A stretch of DNA of 64,000 bases from Chitinophaga alhagiae. Lineage in GTDB: Bacteria; Bacteroidota; Bacteroidia; Chitinophagales; Chitinophagaceae. The notes under the pieces were generated by a model. The model worked only from the letters and a program-made list of their open reading frames with translations. It searched no databases and had not been told where the DNA came from. This document shows positions 55,799-63,611 of this stretch, one piece after another; the stretch's first letter is position 1, and the number at the start of each line of letters is the position of its first letter. The translations under genes were made by a program, and so were the position numbers. The stretch spans positions 868,001 through 932,000 of the forward strand of contig NZ_QXMH01000001.1 in assembly GCF_003568665.1 (NCBI RefSeq). The letters run 5' to 3'.

Positions 55799-56881
55799 TT
55801 ATTCCGTTGGCAGCATCAGGTGGGAGATGATCTGCCCGGGCGCTTCGTAGTCAAAAGATATCTTGTCGTTATTCTTCACTTTCCGCAAGCCTTCCAGCAA
55901 TATCTTCTCGTTCTCTGACAGCCCTTCCTTCACCACGTACAGGTCAGGCACCTCCGCACCAATTGTAATGGGGCGCAGCTGCACCGTGTTATCCTTACCT
56001 ACTACGTACACGTATTTTTTGTCGAGGATCTCCAGGGTGGCTTTCTGCGGTATGATGATCGCGTCCCTGATGGGCTCCCTGATGAGGATGGAACCCGTTT
56101 CGCCATGTCTTAACAAACCCTCCTGGTTAGGGAAAGTAGCCCTGAATGCAATATTGCCCGTTTCATGATTAAATTCGCCTTCAATGGTCTCCACCACACC
56201 GGGATGCTTAAACTCCTGCTTGTTGGCCATTAGCAGGTTCACCTTCAGCTTTTCCTTTGGCCGTATGCTGCCGGCATAATCCAGGTATTCCGGTTCTGAT
56301 ACGTTGAAATATACCCACATGCGACTATTGTCTGACAGGCTGGTGAGCAGGTCTCCCTCTTCCACCAGGCTGCCCAGTTTCAGGTGAAGGTTATCGATAA
56401 TACCGTCAAACGGCGCCCTGATCTCCGTAAACGCCAGGTGTACCTGCGCCAGCGCCAGTTCTGCTTTTGCCTTTTTTAGTTTGGCATTGGCCAGCGCCAG
56501 TTCATTTTGGGAAACCACGTTCCTTTCCGCCAGTGAACGGGTGTTCTGTACCTCAATTTCGGCAGCCTGCGCTTCCGCCTCCGCTTTCATTAATTCAGCC
56601 TCATAGAGCTTGGGCATGATCTTGAACAACAGCTGCCCCGCTTTCACAAACTGCCCCTCATCTACAAAAACGTTCTGCAGGTATCCTTTTTCCTGCGCCC
56701 TTACTTCAATGTTTCGGATGGAACGTATCTGGCACACATATTCCCTGGTGATGGTAGTGTCCATTTTCAGGGGACTGGTCACGATCAGTTTGGCAGCCTC
56801 TTCCTTGTTTTCTTCTTTCGGTTGGCAACTTGTATGGCACAACAAGGCACACAAGCCCAGTAGCATGAGAATTTGCTTCAT
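55799..56881 (-). CDS. RND efflux periplasmic adaptor (AcrA/MexA type)
   Basis: A 360-aa lipoprotein (CHTSC, Cys19) of the membrane-fusion family that links the pump to the outer-membrane duct. A lipoyl-like/barrel-sandwich domain (VRAQEKGYLQNVFVDEGQFVKAGQ, about 60-85) and a coiled-coil (about 90-145, ELALANAKLKKAKAELAL) lead into a second lipoyl half FTEIRAPFDGIIDN. Beta-barrel and membrane-proximal domains follow to the end. It is the first gene of the three-gene operon. Confidence 0.94.
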   Translation of the reverse strand: MKQILMLLGLCALLCHTSCQPKEENKEEAAKLIVTSPLKMDTTITREYVCQIRSIRNIEVRAQEKGYLQNVFVDEGQFVKAGQLLFKIMPKLYEAELMKAEAEAQAAEIEVQNTRSLAERNVVSQNELALANAKLKKAKAELALAQVHLAFTEIRAPFDGIIDNLHLKLGSLVEEGDLLTSLSDNSRMWVYFNVSEPEYLDYAGSIRPKEKLKVNLLMANKQEFKHPGVVETIEGEFNHETGNIAFRATFPNQEGLLRHGETGSILIREPIRDAIIIPQKATLEILDKKYVYVVGKDNTVQLRPITIGAEVPDLYVVKEGLSENEKILLEGLRKVKNNDKISFDYEAPGQIISHLMLPTE

Positions 56882-57035
56882 AAAATAATATGTGTTCTTA
56901 ACGCTTTTTTTAGGTTATTACTGTAAGACAGGGGTATAACATAGCCATCCGCCATAGCCGGTGCCATGCGGAAAGCATATAAACAGGTGAACAGGGAAGG
57001 GCAAACGATACCTTTCCCCGGTGCGGATGGTCAGA

Positions 57036-57422
57036 TCAAATTCTGATTACCCGGTGAACAATAAACTTATGTGAAGAAGAATACGCAAAATGTGCATACG
57101 CCGGCAGTGGGCGTTTCAGATCATGATACGTAAGTTGCCGGGCCAGCGTGGCAGGTAAAGTAATATAAGGATTGCGGGATTCGGGGTGTTTCCTGGAAGA
57201 GCCGGGTTCATCGTCTTCCTGTATCTCCACCGCTTTTATTTTCTCGCTTGCCCTTCTTGCGCCCGGCAAGCCATCCTGGCAGAGTTGAAACTCGTTAAAA
57301 AGCGCATATACCACAGGCCGCCGTTGAGGCGCATGATCAATAGAATGCTGGAAAGCACGGGCATGCCCCCCGGGCGAAAGTACATATAGCGATAAAATAA
57401 ACCCAACTAGCAGCCGTATCAT
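57036..57422 (-). CDS. Small secreted protein of unknown function
   Basis: A 128-aa protein with a signal-peptide-like N-terminus (about 1-23, ending GGHARA). The rest is polar, with an acidic stretch (EIQEDDEPGSS) and a His-rich C-terminal tail (HKFIVHRVIRI). I do not recognise a family. It sits upstream of the RND operon on the same strand, 154 bp away. A reading frame on the other strand is weaker. The gene call is probable, not certain. Confidence 0.55.
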   Translation of the reverse strand: MIRLLVGFILSLYVLSPGGHARAFQHSIDHAPQRRPVVYALFNEFQLCQDGLPGARRASEKIKAVEIQEDDEPGSSRKHPESRNPYITLPATLARQLTYHDLKRPLPAYAHFAYSSSHKFIVHRVIRI

Positions 57423-57550
57423 CTGGCTTCAATATTATTAGACTGTGGTAACACGATCCGTAAAATTAATAGCAAAGCTGCCAAACTGCAAACTATTTTT
57501 TTGAAGTTTGGGTTAAATATGGCCCCGGACAGGTTAGACGGCAATCTGCG

Positions 57551-57886
57551 TTATGACTTCAGGTGCAAATGCACGGAGGCCTTCGCTTCCGCTTCAGGGC
57601 CCGTTATTTCGCCGTTTATGCGGAGCCAGTTACCAAAATGGGACACCTTGCAGAAATAGTGTCCCGGTTTGCTGATCAAAGGGAAAGCAGCACCTTCCCT
57701 GATCCAGTTAATGCCATCTGGTGAAATTTCCACGCACGCATTTACGCAGGCATCTTTACCGGTTAGTTCTTCAACGATCAGAAAAAAAATGGCCTCTCCC
57801 GCCCAGCCGGCTTCCATAGGGTGAGAGCTGATCGTTCCCTTGAAATATTTTCTGCGTTCTACCGCAGCAGCATGAAATTGTCTCAT
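57551..57886 (-). CDS. Small protein of unknown function in the sialidase-like operon
   Basis: A 111-aa protein, predicted beta-rich, with no signal peptide. Segments EAIFFLIVEELTGKDACVNACVEISPDGINWIREGAAFPLI and GHYFCKVSHFGNWLRINGEI recall a small Ig- or discoidin-like sandwich, but I cannot name a family. It follows the 309-aa protein by 27 bp and is the last gene of the operon. Its role may be structural or binding. Confidence 0.65.
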   Translation of the reverse strand: MRQFHAAAVERRKYFKGTISSHPMEAGWAGEAIFFLIVEELTGKDACVNACVEISPDGINWIREGAAFPLISKPGHYFCKVSHFGNWLRINGEITGPEAEAKASVHLHLKS

Positions 57887-57913
57887 ATCAACTATCCATC
57901 TCGTGTAAAAAAA

Positions 57914-58843
57914 TCATTCCGCAGAAATAACAACTGAATCTGCGTAAAAGAATACCCGCCTGTCTGTATCATTCTCTACCCACATGCCGGGATTGAACAA
58001 TCCTTTTATTCTTGCATAGGGAGCGGTCAGCGTAGGCTGCATGCCACGCAGGTCAAAAACCTTGTCTCCTGACTGCAGTTCCACATACTCTCTTTTTCTT
58101 GTATCGATCAGCAATCTCAGGTAGCTCCAGTTGATCTTGTCATCACTTTCATTATAACAGAGATCCTGGTAACCATCTGGCACCCATTCAAAACCGTCTG
58201 TAGCGCCGTCTGGATAGCGGTTGCCGTACCACATGGCGTCTATGCCCATTTTGCACCAGTCATCCTCCACACCATAAGCCCATTCCTTATCGCTCACGTC
58301 CTTCGCTTTGAATACCTGCCACCGCCGTACCATTTCACCATTCACAGCATTTACGTACCGCGCGCCGATAAAGTAGCGGTATTCATCGTCCTGTATGTCA
58401 AAGAAGATACCGAATGCGCGCATGGCCTGCTCGCTCAGTCCCTGGCGGTCCTGTTCCGGCGTGTAGGCATACCACATTTCATATTGCCGCAGCCCCCTCG
58501 GAAGATGCGTGGTGAGCCTTTTGATACCGTGTGAAAGGCTCCCGGGCGCAGGCGCCTCCGTATAGGGATTGGCCACTGGCCTTGTAGACAATTTCAGGGA
58601 ATAGGTACCGTTCATTGAGCCATGGGTCCCTGCCAGGCGGAAGCTGGCGCTGCTGAGCATCAGCGGGCCCCATTGCGTTTTGTCTACATGGCTGTAGCGA
58701 AGTGTATTGAAGTCTTTACCCACATAGTTAGGATGCAGGTCCATCCACCCGTTAAGCCCTTTGTCGAAATCATCATAACATATGATCTTCCCTAGCGGCT
58801 GATATTTGTTTAACCCTGCGTCCAGCGCAATCACATGTTCCAT
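57914..58843 (-). CDS. DUF6772-like protein in the sialidase-like operon
   Basis: A 309-aa soluble protein without a signal peptide. It is rich in Trp, Tyr and Asp, with GKIICYDDFDKGLNGWMDLHPN at the start and YGVEDDWCKMGIDAMWYGNRYPDG in the middle, resembling a carbohydrate-binding or beta-sandwich enzyme fold. It appears to match the DUF6772 group seen in Bacteroidota glycan loci; this family name is from memory and not certain. It starts 2 bp after the fusion transporter stop, so it is strongly coupled to it. Confidence 0.75.
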   Translation of the reverse strand: MEHVIALDAGLNKYQPLGKIICYDDFDKGLNGWMDLHPNYVGKDFNTLRYSHVDKTQWGPLMLSSASFRLAGTHGSMNGTYSLKLSTRPVANPYTEAPAPGSLSHGIKRLTTHLPRGLRQYEMWYAYTPEQDRQGLSEQAMRAFGIFFDIQDDEYRYFIGARYVNAVNGEMVRRWQVFKAKDVSDKEWAYGVEDDWCKMGIDAMWYGNRYPDGATDGFEWVPDGYQDLCYNESDDKINWSYLRLLIDTRKREYVELQSGDKVFDLRGMQPTLTAPYARIKGLFNPGMWVENDTDRRVFFYADSVVISAE

Positions 58844-58845
58844 AT

Positions 58846-61395
58846 TTACTTTTCTTTAAGTTGATTGATAGAATAAAACGTGAGGCCCTCCAGCGCTTTT
58901 CTGCCCGGGAATACAAGGCTGGAAAGATACCCGATCACATAGCAGCTCAGGAAACCGATGGCACTGTATAACCAGAAGCTGAGCGGGGTCATGGTTTTCA
59001 CCAGGTACAAGATCAACCCGCTGCTGACAGCGCCTATCAATGCCCCGGTTGCATTTGTCCTCGTAGTGAAGATACCCAGCATGAACAAAGCCGTGGAAGC
59101 CCCGATGAACAGCCCTGTTACCTCCTGAAATACATCCAGTATGGAATTGACATCCATAAAAACCAGTACCAGTGAAAGCCCTGTTGCAAAGCTGCCCAAA
59201 ACGACCGTAGCAATTTTTGCCACATTGCCGGCCTGTTGTTGCGTCATGTTCTTTTTATACCGGCCATAAAAATCTGTTGTAAAAATAGTGGCCACACTGT
59301 GTATGGAGCCTTCCAGCGTAGACATGGAGGCGGCAAAAATGGCCGCAATGATCAGCCCGCTAAGCCCTGCAGGCGCCCGCTGCCCGATGAACATCGGCAG
59401 AATGCCGTCTGCCGCAATGGCAGGGTTCAACTGGTCCGGATGCTGTTTGTAGTAGAGATAAAGGGCCGTTCCCAGGCCATATACTACCAACGCCCAGGGT
59501 ATGGAAACCGCAACGTCTGTCCATACGCTTCTTTTCGCCTGCCTGAGATCACTGGTAGTCATATACCGTTGTACCACCGCCTGGTCACTGGTAAGATTGC
59601 CCAAGCGGATAAATATGTTGCCGATCAGTATGACGATCAGTGTTGAAGATGTAAAGTCCCAATTCATCTCTCCCAGGCTGAACTTGTGGTCTGCCATTCC
59701 CTGTACAAAAAAATCGCTGAGGCCGCCTTTCAGTCCGGCAATAGCCAGTATGATGCACACAATGCCGCCGCCCAGCAAAAGTATGGCCTGGGCCACTTCT
59801 ATCCAGATAACCGCTTCAATACCGCCTACCACAGTATATACCGTACTGAGCACTCCCATGATCAAAATGCAGGTAACTGTGTCAAGCGGGGTAACCGCTG
59901 CCAGCGCCAGTGACGGCAGGTACAGTACAAGCCCCATACGGGCCAGTTGGAACAGCACGAACACTGACCCCGCAAAGAGGCGGGCGCCTGCGTTAAAACG
60001 TACTTCCAGGTAGTGGTAAGCGCTTGCCACATTGAGCTTTCTGATAAAGGGGATGTATGCGCGCGTTACAATGGGCACCGCCACAAACCAGGTGAACACC
60101 CCGGCAAAGTAGGCCCAGTTAACAGCATATGCTTTTGCCGGTATGCTCATAAAACCAATAGCACTTACCTGGGTGGCCATGATACTGATGCCGGCGGCCC
60201 AGTAAGGAATATTTTTGCTACCCAGCAGATAGTCTCCCGCATTTTGTTTCCTTCTTGAAAAGTAAAAACTCATCAGCCCCAGTCCCAGCAGGTAAAACAA
60301 CAGTGTGGTGTAATCTATCCAGCCGAACTGGCTTTTGGGATGAATGGTCTGCAGTGTGGCAACCTGTATCCCGCTGGTACGTACGCCGGGGCGAAGCTCA
60401 CCGCCGGCCAGCAGCAGCCGGTTGTTCCACTGCACCAGCGCGGCGCCGGCCACTCCTGCCGGCATAGTGCTGAATACCGTCCAGGTATCTGTAATGGTAT
60501 GATAAGCCCGCACCTCCCGCGACATGTGATAGCTGTCTCCCATGTCAATGGCTTTGTCTGCCTCATGCCCGTCTGATCCGCTGAACAGCATAATATGTGT
60601 TTGCCCCAGCGGGGCAACGGCACTGTAAAATGCCGCTCCCGGCAATGCCGCAATGGTCTTCCACCTGTTATGCCGTACATCGTAAGAAAAAGCATCTTTC
60701 AGGTAGCCGGCCGGCCCCTTCCCGCCAAACAAATAAATACACTCCCGTTCCCCGTTGCTCTGCACTGCCAGGGCAGCACCAAAACAGCCACTGCCGGGCC
60801 ATGCGGGCAACGCCTCCCAAACACGGTCACTTCCTGCAGAAAGGTCCAGCCGCCAGAAACCGTGTTGCGGAACATTATTTTCACGCTGACCACCGGCCAT
60901 ATAAATGTGATTGCCAATGTTAACGGCTGCAGGAGCAACCAGGGGCAGGGGAAGCCTTGGAAATGTTGTGTCGATCTCTACTTTGCCAGACGAAGGTTTG
61001 AAATACAGCAGATACATCCTGTCTGACGCTGTTTTGCCATCTGTTCCACCCATCACCAGTAAACCACTGCCCAGGTTTACAACGGCAGCATTGGCTACAG
61101 GTGCCGGCAAACGACCTGCTTCCTGCCATTCAGCTGTGTTACCATCTTTTGCAATATAGATGCGGTCATAAACCACTTTTTGTCCACCCTCCCGTATAGG
61201 CCGGTCAAAGTTGCTGCCTCCGGCAATCAACAGCACGCCGTTACTAGCGCCCGCTGCAGCGTGCCCCAGGCCTTCTTTTACCGGCAACTCTCCGCCTTTG
61301 CTCCAAACGAGCCCCTGCGCCCCGGCCTTAGCCGCCATGACCAACAAAAGGCCGATGCATGGCAGCAGTATTTTTCCTATCCGATGTATCTGCAT
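58846..61395 (-). CDS. Kelch (NanM-like mutarotase) fused to sodium:solute symporter
   Basis: An 849-aa membrane protein with two parts. A signal peptide (1-26) is followed by a Kelch-type six-bladed propeller (about 28-350) with repeats such as GVLLIAGGSNFD, GLLVMGGTDGK and CIYLFGGKGP. This resembles the sialic-acid mutarotase NanM, which would lie in the periplasm. From about 360 to 849 there is a sodium:solute symporter domain with 13-14 helices (NIPYWAAGISIMATQVSAIGFMSIPAKAY). The fusion would place a mutarotase or ligand-binding domain at the mouth of the importer. It starts 1 nt after the sialidase-like gene. The sialic acid substrate is inference. Confidence 0.85.
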   Translation of the reverse strand: MQIHRIGKILLPCIGLLLVMAAKAGAQGLVWSKGGELPVKEGLGHAAAGASNGVLLIAGGSNFDRPIREGGQKVVYDRIYIAKDGNTAEWQEAGRLPAPVANAAVVNLGSGLLVMGGTDGKTASDRMYLLYFKPSSGKVEIDTTFPRLPLPLVAPAAVNIGNHIYMAGGQRENNVPQHGFWRLDLSAGSDRVWEALPAWPGSGCFGAALAVQSNGERECIYLFGGKGPAGYLKDAFSYDVRHNRWKTIAALPGAAFYSAVAPLGQTHIMLFSGSDGHEADKAIDMGDSYHMSREVRAYHTITDTWTVFSTMPAGVAGAALVQWNNRLLLAGGELRPGVRTSGIQVATLQTIHPKSQFGWIDYTTLLFYLLGLGLMSFYFSRRKQNAGDYLLGSKNIPYWAAGISIMATQVSAIGFMSIPAKAYAVNWAYFAGVFTWFVAVPIVTRAYIPFIRKLNVASAYHYLEVRFNAGARLFAGSVFVLFQLARMGLVLYLPSLALAAVTPLDTVTCILIMGVLSTVYTVVGGIEAVIWIEVAQAILLLGGGIVCIILAIAGLKGGLSDFFVQGMADHKFSLGEMNWDFTSSTLIVILIGNIFIRLGNLTSDQAVVQRYMTTSDLRQAKRSVWTDVAVSIPWALVVYGLGTALYLYYKQHPDQLNPAIAADGILPMFIGQRAPAGLSGLIIAAIFAASMSTLEGSIHSVATIFTTDFYGRYKKNMTQQQAGNVAKIATVVLGSFATGLSLVLVFMDVNSILDVFQEVTGLFIGASTALFMLGIFTTRTNATGALIGAVSSGLILYLVKTMTPLSFWLYSAIGFLSCYVIGYLSSLVFPGRKALEGLTFYSINQLKEK

Positions 61396-61396
61396 A

Positions 61397-62509
61397 TCAT
61401 TCCTGATTTTCCAATACCCATTTTAAACTGAACCGCGCCACTGTAACAACATCTGGCATATGCCTGCTGCCTCCGTGGCCATACAAACAAAGGATGCCGC
61501 CGTCTGGCAGTACCGCCAGGTCTGAATAGGTGGCGCTGCCTTCCTGAAGCAGTTTGCTTACAGGCCATGTAGCCCCTTCGTTCTTGCTTAACCTGATAGT
61601 AAGATCACGTCTCTTTTTAAGGTCTGCAGGTTGAGAAACAAGAATGATGTTGGGTTTGAGGGCGTAGCGGGTAAGGCCAATATCACAAACAGCCCCGGTA
61701 AGGCCTTCATCATACACAGCAGGGGCCTGCCAGTTGGCTCCCCTGTTCCTGCTGGTCACTTTTGCCTGAAATGAGCCATATTGCGGAGAATACATACGCC
61801 CCACCAGCAATACATCGCCGTTGGCTTTCTCCACTACCTGCGATTCATTGAACTCGCCTACAGGCGCGTCCCAACCGTTCTTCCAGGTTTTTCCATGATC
61901 GTCGCTATAGATACAATTAACGCCGTACATCCGGTCAGCTGCCGCAAAGGAAATAGATTTCCGGTGCCATACCGGAACGATCAGCCGTTTATTTTTCAGC
62001 TGGATGCCATGCCCCGGCCCGGGTAAATGGAACGTCCACCCATGCGGGTTACCGTCAAAGAGATGCGTTACTTCCACAATGCCAGACCAGGTGAGCCCGT
62101 CATCCGTACTGGTCATGTAAAAGACCTGGCTGCTGTCATTCCCGTGATTCAGGGCGTAAAAGAGGAACAGTCTGCCTGTTTTTGCATCCTGCACAATGGT
62201 TGGGTTGGCCCAGGACTGGCCATGATCGCTGTTGACCAGCACTTTTGATGCAGAGAAAGTATTTCCACCGTCTGTGCTGCGCTTCATTACAATATGATGG
62301 GCGCCATCGTCCGCGCCGTCCCTGATCCGCGCTTCGGCAAACGCCAGTATTGTTCCCCTGGTGGTAACTGCCAGCCCATAAACAAAATGAGCATGTATAC
62401 TGTCTTCGTTGGCCCTCCACAATACCGTTTTCCGGGGCGCGTCCTGCCCGTTCCCCAGCAGCGGGTACAGCAGCATTACCGCTATTATGATCTTTTGTAT
62501 GTTTACCAT
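61397..62509 (-). CDS. Sialidase-like (GH33-type) BNR propeller protein
   Basis: A 370-aa secreted propeller with a signal peptide (about 1-21, ending LLGNGQ) and Asp-box repeats STDGGNTF, STDDGLTW and SDDHGKTW, with weaker SRNRGANW and SKNEGATW. FAEARIRDGADD and SATYSDLAVLPDGG match the region of the sialidase acid and nucleophile. However, the RIP motif that supplies the first arginine of the sialidase triad is missing; the equivalent stretch reads HAHFVYGLAVTTRG. It may act on another sugar. It is the first gene of the four-gene operon. The start is chosen at 62509 for its signal peptide. Confidence 0.75.
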   Translation of the reverse strand: MVNIQKIIIAVMLLYPLLGNGQDAPRKTVLWRANEDSIHAHFVYGLAVTTRGTILAFAEARIRDGADDGAHHIVMKRSTDGGNTFSASKVLVNSDHGQSWANPTIVQDAKTGRLFLFYALNHGNDSSQVFYMTSTDDGLTWSGIVEVTHLFDGNPHGWTFHLPGPGHGIQLKNKRLIVPVWHRKSISFAAADRMYGVNCIYSDDHGKTWKNGWDAPVGEFNESQVVEKANGDVLLVGRMYSPQYGSFQAKVTSRNRGANWQAPAVYDEGLTGAVCDIGLTRYALKPNIILVSQPADLKKRRDLTIRLSKNEGATWPVSKLLQEGSATYSDLAVLPDGGILCLYGHGGSRHMPDVVTVARFSLKWVLENQE

Positions 62510-62619
62510 TCCGGGTTCTGTTTGATCTTGGAATGGAGGCCCGTAAGCAGCCAATGCGTGTATATGCTCATAACTGTGGACTATTTTGAGTTGAAAAAGA
62601 AGAAATGTTCTATTGTCCT

Positions 62620-62634
62620 ATATGTACTACATAT
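62620..62634. promoter_or_regulatory. Palindromic operator of the sialidase-like operon
   Basis: ATATGTA-C-TACATAT, a perfect 15-bp palindrome with the GT-N3-AC core of FadR-type GntR operators. It lies directly downstream of a perfect minus-7 element and would cover the transcription start. The same core occurs in front of the gntR gene and the locus 2 susC. Confidence 0.7.
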
Positions 62635-62637
62635 TAA

Positions 62638-62645
62638 CAAATATA
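62638..62645 (-). promoter_or_regulatory. Minus-7 element of the sialidase-like operon
   Basis: TATATTTG on the minus strand, an exact TAnnTTTG match. Its start point would fall near 62631, inside the palindrome. No good minus-33 box is seen. Confidence 0.6.
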
Positions 62646-62668
62646 ACAGAGAATTTCCAACCTTTCCT

Positions 62669-62686
62669 AATTTTTCCGGAAAAATT
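62669..62686. repeat. 18-bp AT-rich palindrome
   Basis: AATTTTTCCGGAAAAATT is perfectly self-complementary. It lies between the gntR stop and the minus-7 element of the next operon. It may be the gntR terminator hairpin, as T-runs flank it, or an extra operator. Confidence 0.4.
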
Positions 62687-62768
62687 TTTGATGGCCAGGC
62701 GGCAGCCGCGTGGGGGAACGGCTGCATAGCTACCTGTATCTGCAGGTATAAGCGATAAAAGAAGCGGT

Positions 62769-63464
62769 TTATTTTAACCGGTCAAAATGGGGTTTCAGGT
62801 GTTCGTACATTCCTTTTTTGAAATCTTCTTTTGTTCCGTTCCTGAGAATATCCACCAACCCGCGGTGATCTACCTTGCCGCTGTAGGGCTTGTTCACCAT
62901 GGTGATCACATAGGCAAATATGGGGAGCAGCATGATCTGGAAGCGCTTGAGGGTGAGGTTGCCCGTCATTTCATAAAGTTTGCCATGAAAAGCTATTTCG
63001 TTCTTTACAAGGAAGGATTTGTCTTTATTGATCTCGCTATTGGCAATTTCTTCCAGTTCATCTATATCAGTCTCTGTCATGCGGGCATACAGCAGGTCTG
63101 CCAGTCCCATTTCCAGCACAAGGCGCAGCTCGAAAATATCTTTCAGGGTAAGGTCGTCTATCAACGCGGGGTCCAGTACACGCTCAAATGCCAGCAGGAT
63201 ATCAGGGCTGGCCAGCACAGCCCCTTTGCGTTTGCGGGTCTCGATCATGCCCAGCATGCGCAGCCGGCTTAAGGCTTCCCTTACTACATTGCGGCTAACG
63301 CCCAGTGCTTCTGCAAGATCCGTTTCTTTCGGCAACGGGTCTCCCGGTTTGAGCGACATCTTTTTCAGGTACTGCCGCAGCTTTATCTCCACATCGTCTG
63401 CCATAGTGTTGGCCTTCACGCGCCCCAGGGTCTTGCTCAGATCGTTTATAGTCTCTTCCTTCAT
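62769..63464 (-). CDS. FadR-subfamily GntR transcription regulator
   Basis: A 231-aa repressor-type regulator with an N-terminal winged helix (about 21-86, with LPKETDLAEALGVSRNVVREALSRLRMLGMIETRKRKG) and a C-terminal FCD domain (about 110-225). The domain contains three His that likely bind a metal and ligand (H160, H200, H222). FCD proteins of this kind sense sugar acids or other small organic acids. The gene is flanked by a palindrome that overlaps its own minus-7 element, which predicts autoregulation. It sits between the sialidase-like operon and a sulfatase, both candidate targets. Confidence 0.93.
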   Translation of the reverse strand: MKEETINDLSKTLGRVKANTMADDVEIKLRQYLKKMSLKPGDPLPKETDLAEALGVSRNVVREALSRLRMLGMIETRKRKGAVLASPDILLAFERVLDPALIDDLTLKDIFELRLVLEMGLADLLYARMTETDIDELEEIANSEINKDKSFLVKNEIAFHGKLYEMTGNLTLKRFQIMLLPIFAYVITMVNKPYSGKVDHRGLVDILRNGTKEDFKKGMYEHLKPHFDRLK

Positions 63465-63477
63465 CTTTCCCGATTAA

Positions 63478-63511
63478 ACTTTGCTATTATGTACTACAAA
63501 TATAGCAAAGT
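63478..63511. promoter_or_regulatory. gntR promoter/operator region
   Basis: TATGT-ACT-ACAAA (63488-63500) is a one-mismatch version of the operator. It overlaps a perfect minus-7 element on the minus strand (TATATTTG at 63497-63504). Both lie inside a 10-bp inverted repeat, ACTTTGCTAT-N14-ATAGCAAAGT. The same region is upstream of the divergent sulfatase gene. Confidence 0.65.
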
Positions 63512-63611
63512 GATGAACCCCCAACTATTTTTTTTATTTTGATCAAATATTCCGGTGGCAGCGGGAATGCCAGGCCGGAACAAAATTCCCAACACGTCTC
63601 AACCCTTCCAT

